A stretch of DNA of 64,000 nt from Nocardia australiensis (GCF_020733705.1 NZ_JAJFZM010000001.1:1612001-1676000); one strand, 5' to 3'. Counted from the first letter of the stretch, positions 20,363-29,229 are shown. The notes: generated by a model from the letters alone, not told the origin. A program made the numbers and translations.

Positions 20363-20454
20363 GAGCACTACAACAACGAACGACACCACGCAGCCCTCGG
20401 AGGCCGGCCGCCAGTCAGCCGACTGCGACCAACCTCATGACCGGGTACAGCTAG
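20363..20454 (+). pseudogene. C-terminal remnant of an IS481-like transposase
   Basis: Translation from 20363 gives EHYNNERHHAALGGRPPVSRL, the typical tail of rve-type IS481/IS3-like transposases, and a one-frame shift near 20433 gives TNLMTGYS followed by a stop, the usual last residues. The catalytic region is absent. This is the decayed 3' end of an insertion sequence between the MerR gene and htpG. Confidence 0.55.
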
Positions 20455-20520
20455 GGGCTGCCCGCGTGATTTCGCCGCGCTGCCTGCTACGGCGCCGGGC
20501 CGCGGCGGTACCATCGCGAC

Positions 20521-22494
20521 GTGACTCAGCACGTCGAACAACTCGAGTTCCAGGCAGAAACCCATCAGCTGCTCGAGCTGATGATCCATTCGGTCTACTC
20601 CAACAAGGACACCTTCTTGCGGGAGCTGATCTCGAACGCTTCCGACGCGCTGGACAAGCTGCGCCTAGATTCCTATAAGGACAAGGATCTGCATGTCGAC
20701 ACCTCTGACCTGCACATCGAGCTGGAGGTCGACGCCGACAACAGGGTCCTCACTGTCCGGGACAATGGCATCGGCATGTCCCGCGCCGAGGTTGTCGATC
20801 TGATCGGCACGCTCGCCAAATCGGGCACCGCGGAACTGCGTAAGAAGCTGAACGAGGCCAAGAGCGCCGCCGGGGATCCGGCGGAGCTGATCGGCCAGTT
20901 CGGTATCGGCTTCTACTCGACCTTCATGGTCGCCGACAAGGTCACCCTGACCACCCGTAGGGCGGGGGAGACCGAGGGCACCCGCTGGGAGTCCACCGGC
21001 GAGTCGACTTACACCATCGAAACCCTTGATGAGGCACCGCAGGGCACCACGGTGTCGTTGCATCTCAAGCCCGCCGACGAGGACGATCACCTCTTCGATT
21101 ACACCCAGGAGTGGAAGCTCCGCGAGATCGTCAAGAAGTACTCCGACTTCATCGCCTGGCCGGTCCGGATGCAGGTGGAGCGAACCGTCACCGAGGGGGA
21201 GGGCGAAGACAAGACCGAGAAGACGGTCATCGAGGATCAGACCCTCAACTCCATGAAGGCGCTGTGGACCCGTCCGAAGAGCGAGGTCAGCGACGAGGAG
21301 TACAAGGAGTTCTACAAGCACGTCAGCCACGGCTGGGACGATCCGTTGGAGATCATCCCGCTGAAGGCCGAGGGCACCTTCGAATACCAAGCGCTGTTGT
21401 TTATTCCGTCGCACGCGCCGTTCGACCTGTTCACCCGCGAACACAAGCGCGGAGTCCAGCTCTACGTCAAGCGGGTGTTCATCATGGACAACTGCGAAGA
21501 GCTGATGCCGGAATACCTGCGCTTCGTCAAGGGTGTGGTGGACGCACAGGACCTGTCGCTCAACGTTTCCCGGGAAATCTTGCAGCAGGATCGGCAGATC
21601 CAGATGATCCGCAAGCGCCTGGTGCGCAAGGTGCTGTCCACGGTCAAGGACCTGCAAGGGGCCACGCTCGAGGAAAAGCCGGATCAGCAAAAGTACCAGA
21701 CGTTCTGGAAGGAGTTCGGCCGCGTCCTCAAGGAGGGCCTGCTCTCGGATGTCGACAATCGCGAAACCATCCTGCAGGTTTCGTCTTTCGCGTCCACGAA
21801 CTCCGACGAAGAACTGACGACGCTGGCCGAGTACGCCGAGCGGATGAACGACGGCCAGGACGCCATCTACTACATGACCGGCGAGTCCCGCCAGCAGGTT
21901 GAAAGTTCCCCGCACATGGAGGCTTTCAAGGCCAAGGGCCTCGAGGTACTGATCCTCACCGACCCGGTCGACGAGATGTGGGTCGGTTCGGTGCCGGAGT
22001 TCGACGGCAAACCGTTCCAGTCCGTCGCCAAGGGCGAGGTCGATCTGGAATCCGAGGACGAGAAGAAGGCTTCCGAGGCGCTGCGCGAACAGCAGGACAA
22101 GGACTTCGCCGAGGTGCTGACCTGGCTCGGCAAGACCCTCGACGAGAGCGTCAAGGAGGTGCGCCTGACCAACCGGCTGACCACCTCCCCGGCGTGCCTT
22201 GTCGGTGACGTCTTCGATTTCACTCCGATGCTGGAGCGCATGTATCGCGCGTCGGGTCAACTGGTTCCGGAGACCAAGCGGATTCTCGAGCTCAACCCGA
22301 CCCACCCGCTGGTCACCGGCCTGCGCGAGGCTTATGACACGCGCAAGGACGACGCCGACGAAGGCAAGGTTCCCGAGCTCACCGAGACGGCCGAATTGCT
22401 GTACGGCACAGCGGTGCTGGCCGAGGGTGGCGAGCTGAAGGATCCGGCGCGGTTCGCGCACATCCTCACCGATCGGCTCACCCGCACGCTGTGA
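20521..22494 (+). CDS. htpG: Molecular chaperone HtpG (Hsp90)
   Basis: The 657-residue protein has the GHKL ATPase N domain with ELISNASDALDKLR, DNGIGM and GQFGIGFYSTFMV, which make up the ATP site. The middle domain carries NVSREILQQDRQI with the conserved Arg that contacts ATP, and the C-terminal dimer domain ends without a eukaryotic MEEVD tail. It folds or protects client proteins under stress in the cytosol. The start is GTG at 20521, matching the family start TQHVEQLEFQAE. A hairpin lies just after the stop. Confidence 0.98.
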   Translation: MTQHVEQLEFQAETHQLLELMIHSVYSNKDTFLRELISNASDALDKLRLDSYKDKDLHVDTSDLHIELEVDADNRVLTVRDNGIGMSRAEVVDLIGTLAKSGTAELRKKLNEAKSAAGDPAELIGQFGIGFYSTFMVADKVTLTTRRAGETEGTRWESTGESTYTIETLDEAPQGTTVSLHLKPADEDDHLFDYTQEWKLREIVKKYSDFIAWPVRMQVERTVTEGEGEDKTEKTVIEDQTLNSMKALWTRPKSEVSDEEYKEFYKHVSHGWDDPLEIIPLKAEGTFEYQALLFIPSHAPFDLFTREHKRGVQLYVKRVFIMDNCEELMPEYLRFVKGVVDAQDLSLNVSREILQQDRQIQMIRKRLVRKVLSTVKDLQGATLEEKPDQQKYQTFWKEFGRVLKEGLLSDVDNRETILQVSSFASTNSDEELTTLAEYAERMNDGQDAIYYMTGESRQQVESSPHMEAFKAKGLEVLILTDPVDEMWVGSVPEFDGKPFQSVAKGEVDLESEDEKKASEALREQQDKDFAEVLTWLGKTLDESVKEVRLTNRLTTSPACLVGDVFDFTPMLERMYRASGQLVPETKRILELNPTHPLVTGLREAYDTRKDDADEGKVPELTETAELLYGTAVLAEGGELKDPARFAHILTDRLTRTL

Positions 22495-22500
22495 TGTCCG

Positions 22501-22535
22501 TGGGGCCACCGCCATTGGCGCGGCGGGTGGCCCCA
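22501..22535 (+). terminator. Hairpin terminator after htpG
   Basis: TGGGGCCACC pairs perfectly with GGTGGCCCCA across a 15-base loop, 6 bases after the htpG stop. There is no strong U run, so termination may be partial. Confidence 0.6.
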
Positions 22536-22584
22536 AGGACGGGGGAGCGGATCAGCCTCGGAGAGTCGAAAGGACCGTTCGAAT

Positions 22585-23403
22585 ATGTCGGGTGACCCGC
22601 TCGCCTCGGCCGAACCGTGGGATCTCGTCGCCGACGGATACGCCGAATTCGCGCCCGCCATCCTGGCGCCTTTCTCCGCTCGCGCGCTCGAACTCGCCGG
22701 ACTGTCGCCCGATTCGCAGGTGATCGATGTCGCGGCGGGGAGCGGGATGCTCAGTCTGCTCGCCGCCGAATGCGTTGCGCGAGTTCAGGCTATCGATTTC
22801 TCCGGCCTGATGATCGAGCGGCTCACCCATGCCGCGAGGGCCGCCGGTCACGACAATGTCGAGGCACAGATCGGCGACGGTCAGGCGCTGCCGTTCGATG
22901 ACGATTGTTTCGATGCGGGTTTCTCGATGTTCGGCCTGATGTTCTTTCCGGAGCGCCGACGTGGATTCGCGGAGCTGTTGCGGGTACTGCGCCCCGGTGC
23001 CACCGCTATCGTGTCGAGTTGGGCGCCGATGGCGGAATCGCCGCTGACGCGAATGCTGTTCGGCGCCTTGGCCGCCGCCGATCCGAGCATTCAGGAGCCG
23101 CAGCCCAATTTCCTGAGCCTGGAGAACCCGGAGGTCTTCGCGACCGAGATGGCGCAGGCCGGGTTCGCCGGTGTCTCGATCCAGCGTCACACCACCTCGG
23201 TCACCTTCGACAGCGCCGCGCAGATGTGGGAAACCATGGTCCGCAGCAGCGCACCGCTCACGCTGATGCGACGCACGGTCGGCGAGCAGGCGTGGAACGA
23301 ACGCGCCGCGCTGATGCGGACCTACCTCGACCGGAACTATCGCCCCAACCGCCCGCTGTCCACGACCGCCTTCCTCGGCATCGGCCACAAACCGCAGGCA
23401 TAA
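22585..23403 (+). CDS. SAM-dependent class I methyltransferase
   Basis: AAAGGA precedes the ATG at 22585. The 272-residue protein has the Rossmann-type SAM motif I VIDVAAGSGMLSLL (about residues 45-58), motif II acidic QAIDFSG, and the post-motif GDGQALPFDDDCFDAGFSMFG segment of the UbiE/Methyltransf_11 group. The substrate is not evident and no pathway neighbours help. Confidence 0.88.
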   Translation: MSGDPLASAEPWDLVADGYAEFAPAILAPFSARALELAGLSPDSQVIDVAAGSGMLSLLAAECVARVQAIDFSGLMIERLTHAARAAGHDNVEAQIGDGQALPFDDDCFDAGFSMFGLMFFPERRRGFAELLRVLRPGATAIVSSWAPMAESPLTRMLFGALAAADPSIQEPQPNFLSLENPEVFATEMAQAGFAGVSIQRHTTSVTFDSAAQMWETMVRSSAPLTLMRRTVGEQAWNERAALMRTYLDRNYRPNRPLSTTAFLGIGHKPQA

Positions 23404-23406
23404 AAA

Positions 23407-23439
23407 CACCGCGCCCCGTCATCATGATGAGGCGCGGTG
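23407..23439. terminator. Bidirectional terminator between methyltransferase and SDR genes
   Basis: CACCGCGCC pairs with GGCGCGGTG around a 15-base loop, between two convergent genes. AAAAA precedes the stem, and a TTTTTT run begins a few bases after it. Confidence 0.75.
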
Positions 23440-23452
23440 CGAATGCAATTTT

Positions 23453-24220
23453 TTACCGCGGCGCCATGCGCAGGGCGCCGTCCATGCGGATGGTTTCGCC
23501 ATTGAGGTAGTCGTGCTCGATGATGTACTGCGAGAGCTGCGCGTACTCGTCCGGGCGGCCGAGGCGCGACGGGAACGGGACACCGGCCTCGAGGCCCTTG
23601 CGGTACTCCTCGGTGACGCCGGCCAGCATCGGGGTGTCGATGATGCCGGGGGCGATGGTGTTTACGCGGATGCCGAACTGGGCCAAGTCACGTGCGGCGG
23701 GGACGGTCATGCCGTGCACGCCACCCTTGGAGGCCGAGTAGGCGATCTGGCCGATCTGGCCTTCGAACGCGGCGACCGAGGCGGTGTTGATGATGACGCC
23801 GCGCTGGCCGTACTCGTCGACGGTGTCGGTTTTGGCGATCGCGTCCGCCGCCAGGCGCATGACGTTGAAGGTACCGAGCAGGTTCACCATGATGACGGTG
23901 CGGAAAAGTTCCAGGTCGTGCGGGCCGTTCTTGGACAGGATGCGGCCTGCCCAGCCGACACCGGCGCAGTTGACCGCGATGCGCAGCGGGACGCCCGATT
24001 CGACGACCTTGGCGACCGCGGCGGAAACCTCGTCATTGCTGGTGACGTCGGCCGGAATGAGGGTGACACCGGCTGGCACGTTGTCGCCCGCGCGCTCGAT
24101 CGACTGTGGCACGTCGAAGCCGAACACGGTGGCGCCCAGATCGGCGAAACGCTTGGCGGTGGCGGCCCCCAGACCGGAAGCACCTCCGGTGACAATGGCG
24201 GCGGAACCCGAAATCTCCAC
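23453..24220 (-). CDS. Short-chain dehydrogenase, 3-hydroxyacyl-CoA dehydrogenase-like
   Basis: The 255-residue classical SDR has TGGASGLG for NAD binding, NCAGVGWAG, and the catalytic YSASK. The pattern VNLLGTFNVMRLAADAI and the C terminus GETIRMDGALRM match type II 3-hydroxyacyl-CoA dehydrogenases (HSD17B10-like), which act in fatty acid or sterol side-chain breakdown. The GTG at 24220 is preferred because AGAGGA lies upstream and it starts right at the first strand; an upstream frame extension has no support. Confidence 0.88.
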   Translation of the reverse strand: MEISGSAAIVTGGASGLGAATAKRFADLGATVFGFDVPQSIERAGDNVPAGVTLIPADVTSNDEVSAAVAKVVESGVPLRIAVNCAGVGWAGRILSKNGPHDLELFRTVIMVNLLGTFNVMRLAADAIAKTDTVDEYGQRGVIINTASVAAFEGQIGQIAYSASKGGVHGMTVPAARDLAQFGIRVNTIAPGIIDTPMLAGVTEEYRKGLEAGVPFPSRLGRPDEYAQLSQYIIEHDYLNGETIRMDGALRMAPR

Positions 24221-24323
24221 GATGGTCCTCTCGTTCGTGACAGCCAGTTGGCCCTTCGTCAATTGCACCCTAGCTAATGCTCGGCGAGAGCCCGATCACG
24301 GCACCCACTCCTATCGGAGTCGC

Positions 24324-24340
24324 TCGCAAACTATTTGCGA
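24324..24340 (+). promoter_or_regulatory. Perfect inverted repeat, likely regulator operator
   Basis: TCGCAAA-CTA-TTTGCGA is a perfect 7-bp dyad with a 3-base spacer, 33 bases upstream of the SDR start at 24374. Its size fits a TetR-type operator, and a TetR gene lies at the end of the same transcription unit. The binding protein is inferred. Confidence 0.55.
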
Positions 24341-24373
24341 ACAGGTATGTTCATCGGTGGTACCGTCGCGAGT

Positions 24374-25252
24374 ATGAGTGTGTTCTCCGCCACCCCTGTG
24401 GCCGGTCGGCGCGTCCTGATCACCGGGGCGGCGCGGGGTATCGGGGCGGCGCTGGCACGCCAACTCCACGCGGGTGGGGCCAAGGTGGCGCTGCTCGGAC
24501 TGGAGGCGGACCTGCTCGCCGAGGTCGCGCACGAATGTGGTGACGCGCCATGGCGTTACTGCGATGTCGCGGACTCGGCGCAGGCAGAACGGGTGGTGAA
24601 CACGCTGGTCAGCGAGCTTGGCGGGCTGGATGCTGTGGTGGCCAACGCCGGCGTGGCCCGGCAACTCGCACTGCTCGGCGGTGATCCGGCGGTAATGGAA
24701 GAGACCCTCGCGGTGAATGTGCTCGGCGTTTACTACACGCTGCGCGCCGCCGGGCCGCACATCTGTCATCCGACCGGCTACGCGCTGATCGTCTCCTCAC
24801 TCGCGGCCGCGGTGAATCTGCCGCTGGCCGGCGCCTATAGCGCGTCCAAGGCCGGTGCCGAGGCGCTTGGCAATACCCTGCGCAACGAGATCAGGCATAC
24901 CGGCGCAAAGGTTGGCATCGCCTATTTCGCCGAGCTCGACACAGATATGACTACGCGCGGATTCGGCACCGCCGCCGCGCGCGCGATCCTCGGCCGTTCG
25001 ACCGTTTCCGGAGTCGCTCCGCTCGGTCCCGCGATCGATGCCCTCGAGCGGGCCATTCGCCGCCGCAGGCGCCAGGTCGTTTCGCCGTGGTGGGTGGCGG
25101 TGGCACTGCCGTTTCGGCCGATCGCCCAGTGCATCATCGATATCGCGTTGCGGCGTGGCGTCGCGCACGCACTCGACATCGCCCGCACCGAAGACGCACC
25201 CTTCACCACCGAGCAGCCGGCCCGGCCCCGCAGAATGGAGCGGCCCAACTAG
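24374..25252 (+). CDS. Short-chain dehydrogenase/reductase
   Basis: The 292-residue SDR has TGAARGIGAALARQL, ANAGVA and the catalytic YSASK within LAGAYSASKAGAEAL. A C-terminal extension of about 70 residues (RRRRRQVVSPWWVAVALPFRPIA, shown here only in outline) contains a basic patch and a hydrophobic segment that may touch the membrane. The ATG at 24374 starts the normal domain length. It is followed after 52 bases by a TetR gene in the same direction, and a palindrome upstream may be the operator. Confidence 0.85.
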   Translation: MSVFSATPVAGRRVLITGAARGIGAALARQLHAGGAKVALLGLEADLLAEVAHECGDAPWRYCDVADSAQAERVVNTLVSELGGLDAVVANAGVARQLALLGGDPAVMEETLAVNVLGVYYTLRAAGPHICHPTGYALIVSSLAAAVNLPLAGAYSASKAGAEALGNTLRNEIRHTGAKVGIAYFAELDTDMTTRGFGTAAARAILGRSTVSGVAPLGPAIDALERAIRRRRRQVVSPWWVAVALPFRPIAQCIIDIALRRGVAHALDIARTEDAPFTTEQPARPRRMERPN

Positions 25253-25304
25253 CGCGACCGTGCGCACGAGCAACCAGCCCCATATCGAACACCGGAGCCC
25301 GCGA

Positions 25305-25988
25305 ATGACCGAACCGGCCAGCACCGTACGCCAACTGCCTCGGGGCCGTCACGGCCTGCCGAGGGAGCAGGTGATCGCGTCACAGCGGGAGCGGATCCTG
25401 CACGCACTGGCCGATGCGATGGCCGAAAGTGGTTATGTCGGAACGTCGGTCGCGTCTATCCTCAAACGAGCCGGGGTTTCGCGAGAGACGTTCTACGAGC
25501 AATTCCGTTCCAAGGAGGACTGTTTCGAGGCGGCCTATGAGCGGGCGGTCGAGCTTTCGCTGGCCGGCATAGCGGATGCCGCCGCGTCGCAATCCGATTC
25601 GGAGTCACCCGACCGTTCGAGCGCCGATCCGCAACGGATGAGTCGCATCCTCGGCGCCTACCTCGACGGCCTCGCCGACGAGCCCGCCTACGCCAGGTTG
25701 TTTCTCGTCGAGGTCTACGCGGCCGGCGCCAAGGCTTTGAGCCGCCGTGCGCTGCTACAGGAATCGTTCGTGTCGTTGATCGCCGATGTTCTTGGCGCCG
25801 AGACCGAACAACAGCGTTTCGCCTGTCAGACCCTGGCCGCCGCGGTCAGCGCGATGGTCACGGCTCGAGTCGCGGCCGATGATCCGGACGGACTTCGTGC
25901 GCTGCGGGAACCACTGCTGGATCTGGTTCGCCGTAGTGGCGATCTATATGGGACAGCGATGGTTCGCCACGACGGCGGGCGCGCCTGA
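25305..25988 (+). CDS. TetR/AcrR-family transcriptional regulator
   Basis: The 227-residue protein has an N-terminal helix-turn-helix: RERILHALADAMAESGYVGT, then ASILKRAGVSRETFYEQF, the standard TetR recognition pattern. The C-terminal ligand domain is helical and unassigned. The ATG at 25305 follows GGAGC. It probably controls the SDR gene upstream through the 24324-24340 palindrome. Its 3' end overlaps the opposite-strand exporter gene by 131 bases. Confidence 0.88.
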   Translation: MTEPASTVRQLPRGRHGLPREQVIASQRERILHALADAMAESGYVGTSVASILKRAGVSRETFYEQFRSKEDCFEAAYERAVELSLAGIADAAASQSDSESPDRSSADPQRMSRILGAYLDGLADEPAYARLFLVEVYAAGAKALSRRALLQESFVSLIADVLGAETEQQRFACQTLAAAVSAMVTARVAADDPDGLRALREPLLDLVRRSGDLYGTAMVRHDGGRA

Positions 25989-26634
25989 CCAGCAGCACCG
26001 CGCCGACCAGGGCGGGTGCGAGCATCGCGAGAACACTGCCCGCGAGCATGCCGAGCCCGGGTGCGGCCACCGCGATGAACGTCGCGGTGCCGAAATAGAG
26101 GAACAGCAGCCCGGAACAGATGCCGATCACTCGTTCCGGCAGATGCTTGCCGACGAGGATGCCGACCCCGATGGCGAGCGCGTCCGCGGCGACCATGCCG
26201 ATGGTCGAGCCGATCCACACACCGAACCAGCTGTTTTCGGTGGCCAGCGCGGCGGTTGCGAACATTGTCCGGTCACCGAGTTCGGCGAGCAGGAATGCCG
26301 AGAGGACGACGAAGTACGGCGCGGTGGTCGAGCGTGGCGGTTTTGTTTCCTCGTCGTCGGGATCGGCGCCGAGATGTTCGCGGAGAGTCCATAGCCCGAC
26401 CGCCAGGAAGGTGATCGCGGCGATCAGTGAGATGGCTCGGGTCGGCAGCGCGGCCCCGAGGTAGAAACCGACGCCCACCGAGATCAGGTGCACCGCCGCG
26501 GTGGCGCTGGCGATCGCGCCCAGCACGACCCACCAGCGATAGCGCAGCGCGAACGTCAGCGCCATCAGCTGGGATTTGTCGCCGAGTTCGGCGAGGAAAA
26601 CGATACCGACGCTCAGCAATATCGTGGCGATCAT
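25858..26634 (-). CDS. TMEM165/GDT1 (UPF0016)-family manganese exporter
   Basis: The 258-residue membrane protein has two copies of the family motif: FLAELGDKSQLMAL near residue 14 and LLAELGDRTMFATA in the second half, each followed by membrane helices, six to seven in total. Bacterial members expel Mn2+. The ATG at 26634 follows GGGAG and gives the standard N terminus MIATILLSVGIVFLAELGD. A yybP-ykoY-like manganese riboswitch lies upstream on the same strand. The last 40 or so residues are charged and overlap the TetR gene. Confidence 0.92.
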   Translation of the reverse strand: MIATILLSVGIVFLAELGDKSQLMALTFALRYRWWVVLGAIASATAAVHLISVGVGFYLGAALPTRAISLIAAITFLAVGLWTLREHLGADPDDEETKPPRSTTAPYFVVLSAFLLAELGDRTMFATAALATENSWFGVWIGSTIGMVAADALAIGVGILVGKHLPERVIGICSGLLFLYFGTATFIAVAAPGLGMLAGSVLAMLAPALVGAVLLVRRARRRGEPSLSHIDRHYGEPDPAVVPAAHEVRPDHRPRLEP

Positions 26635-26715
26635 GTGTGTGCTCCCGGGTCTCCGGCCTGTCGGCTGGGAGATCTGGGGTACGTCTCCGGCCGACAACGA
26701 AACAGTTGTCAAGGC

Positions 26716-26822
26716 CGAAGGTCTCGCCCACCGGTATCTACCGGTTCATGCAGCCGGACCCGCGTTCTCATGGAACCGCGGATCAGTATGTCGACTGCAT
26801 GATTGGGGGCTACTCCCCTTCG
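26716..26822 (-). ncRNA. yybP-ykoY-type manganese riboswitch
   Basis: On the minus strand the RNA has both hallmark blocks: GGGGAGUAGC at the 5' side and GGCGAGACCUU at the 3' side. They are closed by a P1 helix of CGAAGG (26817-26822) with CCUUCG (26716-26721). Internal helices such as AUGCAG/CUGCAU and ACCGG/CCGGU fit the known architecture. The aptamer lies 81 bases upstream of the GDT1-type exporter, the commonest partner of this riboswitch. A GACAAC-UGUUUC-GUUGUC hairpin just downstream may form part of the expression platform. Confidence 0.85.
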
Positions 26823-26929
26823 CTGCTGTCGACCATACCCCGGTTGCCGCCTATGCGCCAAGTCGGTGTTATCGAAATCGTAATGCGCACAATAAGTTTG
26901 GCGATCCGCGCCGAGGGTTTCGGGCACCC

Positions 26930-27457
26930 TTACGCGGCCAGCAGCATGGCCAGAACCGCAGTATCGGGATCACTGATCGGATCCAGTCCCACCCGGCTGA
27001 TCAGCGAGGTGATGGTGCCGTCGGATTCGGCCTCGACCCATGCGGCGCGATGCTCCAGCCCGAGATGCGGGACGCCCGGCAGCAGCACGCAGCCGGAGGC
27101 GGCACCAGAGCACTCCGGTAGCGAAGGACGGGTTTCCGAGGGCGGATGCAACATGAGCAGAGCCGCGGGCACATGCTCGGCAAACCTGCCGGGGGTCAGC
27201 GCCTCCATACCGAGCACCGGCCCCTCGGCCAGCACCAAACCCACCGTGCCCGGTTCCGGGTCGTCGGGCAGCTCCTCGCGCACTCCGAACACGGTCGAGG
27301 TGGTGAGCAGTCCGGGCAGGGTGGCCACCCGGACCGCGAGCACCAGCACCTGGGCCCATTCCTTGGTGGTATCCGGCCAGCGGCCGGAGATGACGAAACC
27401 GCGCAGCGATCCGCGGGCTTGGAACGGCGTGATGCCGATCGGTCCATTTGTGTGCAT
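26930..27457 (-). CDS. Conserved hypothetical protein
   Basis: GGGAGG precedes the ATG at 27457 by 4 bases, deciding the start over an upstream extension. The 175-residue product (MHTNGPIGITPFQARGSLRG) is mostly soluble, with an amphipathic middle part and a hydrophobic C terminus (DTAVLAMLLAA). No domain was recognised. It lies upstream of the riboswitch on the same strand. Confidence 0.65.
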   Translation of the reverse strand: MHTNGPIGITPFQARGSLRGFVISGRWPDTTKEWAQVLVLAVRVATLPGLLTTSTVFGVREELPDDPEPGTVGLVLAEGPVLGMEALTPGRFAEHVPAALLMLHPPSETRPSLPECSGAASGCVLLPGVPHLGLEHRAAWVEAESDGTITSLISRVGLDPISDPDTAVLAMLLAA

Positions 27458-27578
27458 GGTGCCTCCCGTCATGAACCCGGGGGCGGCTTGCCCGTCCTCG
27501 TACCTGTGGATTCCGAGAATGACCCAAGACTCACCTGGCACACAAGTACCAAAGAGTGCCAACCGGACAAAAGGAAAA

Positions 27579-27606
27579 GCCCGTGGGCGTAAAACTGCCC
27601 ACGGGC
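27579..27606 (-). terminator. Terminator of sodA
   Basis: On the minus strand GCCCGTGGGC pairs with GCCCACGGGC around an 8-base loop and is followed by TTTTCC. It lies 36 bases after the sodA stop. Confidence 0.85.
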
Positions 27607-27641
27607 CGGTCGAAGCCGCGATCAACGCCTAGTCGAACAAC

Positions 27642-28262
27642 TCACCCGAAGATGAGGCCCTTGGCCTGGCCGACGGCGCGAGCGAAGCGCTCCTGCACGT
27701 CTTCCCAGTTGACGACGTTCCAGAACGCGGTGACATAGTCCGCCTTGACGTTCTTGTACTGCAGGTAGAAGGCGTGCTCCCACATGTCGACCTGCAGCAG
27801 CGGGATGATGCCCAGCGGAACGTTGGCCTGCTGGTCGTAGAGCTGGAAGGTCAGCAGCTTCTGGCCAAGGGTGTCGTAGCCGAGCACGGCCCAGCCGGAG
27901 CCCTGCAGGCCGTTGGCCGCAGCGGTGAACTGGGCGCGGAACTTGTCGAACGAACCGAACTGGTCGTCGATGGCCGCGGCCAGCTCGCCGACCGGCTTGT
28001 CGCCACCGTTGGGGGAGAGGTTCTTCCACCAGATGGAGTGGTTGACGTGCCCACCCAGGTGGAAGGCCAGGTTCTTCTCGTTCAGGAAAATCGCGCTGTG
28101 GTCGCCGGCCTCGCGAGCGGCTTCCAGCTTCTCGGACGCCGCGTTGACACCGGCGACATAGGCGGCATGGTGCTTCGAATGGTGGATCTCGTTGATCTGC
28201 CCGGAGATGTGGGGCTCCAGGGCGCTGTAGTCGTAATCCAGATCTGGCAACGTGTAGTCAGC
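27642..28262 (-). CDS. sodA: Superoxide dismutase, Mn/Fe family
   Basis: The 206-residue enzyme turns superoxide into hydrogen peroxide and oxygen. The metal ligands are His28, His76, Asp160 and His164 (DMWEH). Residue 145 is Gln (LYDQQ); in M. tuberculosis Fe-SOD this position is His, while Mn-type actinobacterial SODs have Gln, so manganese use is predicted. There is no signal peptide, but mycobacterial homologues are found outside the cell. The GTG at 28262 gives the standard N terminus [12 protein letters not shown]. Confidence 0.97.
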   Translation of the reverse strand, partial: ADYTLPDLDYDYSALEPHISGQINEIHHSKHHAAYVAGVNAASEKLEAAREAGDHSAIFLNEKNLAFHLGGHVNHSIWWKNLSPNGGDKPVGELAAAIDDQFGSFDKFRAQFTAAANGLQGSGWAVLGYDTLGQKLLTFQLYDQQANVPLGIIPLLQVDMWEHAFYLQYKNVKADYVTAFWNVVNWEDVQERFARAVGQAKGLIFG

Positions 28263-28445
28263 CACGATGTCCCTTCCTATATGTCGGGCTGTGTGCGCGT
28301 CGTCTTCGAGCACACCCAACCATCATTCGTACACCCGCTCCGTTGCAACCGGGCCCTGTGCCCCCGCATTCCGTGGGGTCGGTATTTACTGTGCGGCAAG
28401 TGAAGCTGATGGGATCGTCACACACCGCACGCGTAGCATCGAACC

Positions 28446-29126
28446 ATGTCGTGGTACGACGAACTAGTCGGGCGCGTTCGGTTTCCCGAACCGTCGATGG
28501 TTTCACCGGAGCAGGCGCTGCCGGGGCGGGATGAGGCGCTGGTCGTACCAGCTACGCACTATGTCAACGGGCATTCGATCCTCCCGCCGTTCCCGGAGAA
28601 TATGCAGGTCGCTGTGGTGGCGATGGGCTGTTTCTGGGGTGCGGAGCAGGAATTCTGGCAGCTCGACGGTGTCTACACGACCGCTGTCGGGTATGTCGGC
28701 GGCTATACGCCGAATCCGACCTACGAGGAAGTGTGTAGCGGACGGACCGGGCATGCCGAAGCTGTGCTGGTCGCCTTCGATCCCGAGGTCATCGACTACC
28801 CTGGCGTGCTTCGGCAGTTCTGGGAGAACCATGATCCGACGCAGGGCATGCGTCAGGGCAACGATCGCGGAACCGCGTATCGCTCGGCCATTTTGACGTT
28901 GAGTCCGGAGCAGACCGAGGTTGCGCAGGCGACCGCCAAAGCTTATGGACAGCGGTTGGCGGCGGTCGGCTATGGGCGGATCACCACGGAGATCGTCGAG
29001 TTGGCGGATCTGTCTGGCTTCTATTACGCCGAGGGCTACCACCAGCAGTATCTGGCCAAGAATCCCGGCGGCTACTGCCCGGTGCATGCCACCGGCGTGA
29101 GCTGCCCGGTCGGCCTGGGTGCCTGA
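28446..29126 (+). CDS. msrA: Peptide methionine sulfoxide reductase A
   Basis: The 226-residue enzyme repairs the S form of methionine sulfoxide in proteins. The catalytic Cys62 lies in [11 protein letters not shown]. The segment [25 protein letters not shown] is the canonical core, and C-terminal Cys residues ([13 protein letters not shown]) are the resolving pair. It is divergent from sodA, so two oxidative-stress genes share one intergenic region. Confidence 0.96.
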   Translation: MSWYDELVGRVRFPEPSMVSPEQALPGRDEALVVPATHYVNGHSILPPFPENMQVAVVAMGCFWGAEQEFWQLDGVYTTAVGYVGGYTPNPTYEEVCSGRTGHAEAVLVAFDPEVIDYPGVLRQFWENHDPTQGMRQGNDRGTAYRSAILTLSPEQTEVAQATAKAYGQRLAAVGYGRITTEIVELADLSGFYYAEGYHQQYLAKNPGGYCPVHATGVSCPVGLGA

Positions 29127-29173
29127 GTGAGCTCGGGTACCTGAGTGGGAGAGCGCGCTGTAGCAGCGAAATA

Positions 29174-29200
29174 CCGCACATTCGCTGAGCGGATGTGCGG
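29174..29200. terminator. Hairpin between convergent msrA and hypothetical gene
   Basis: CCGCACAT pairs with ATGTGCGG around an 11-base loop and is followed by TT. It lies between two genes that end toward each other. Confidence 0.55.
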
Positions 29201-29229
29201 TTCCCGGCGTTCGGTCGGAGATAGCGGAC

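Noticed and set aside
20665..22536. Minus-strand open frame of 623 codons
   Set aside because: It lies opposite htpG, and the translated sequence matches no family; it is a shadow of the real gene.
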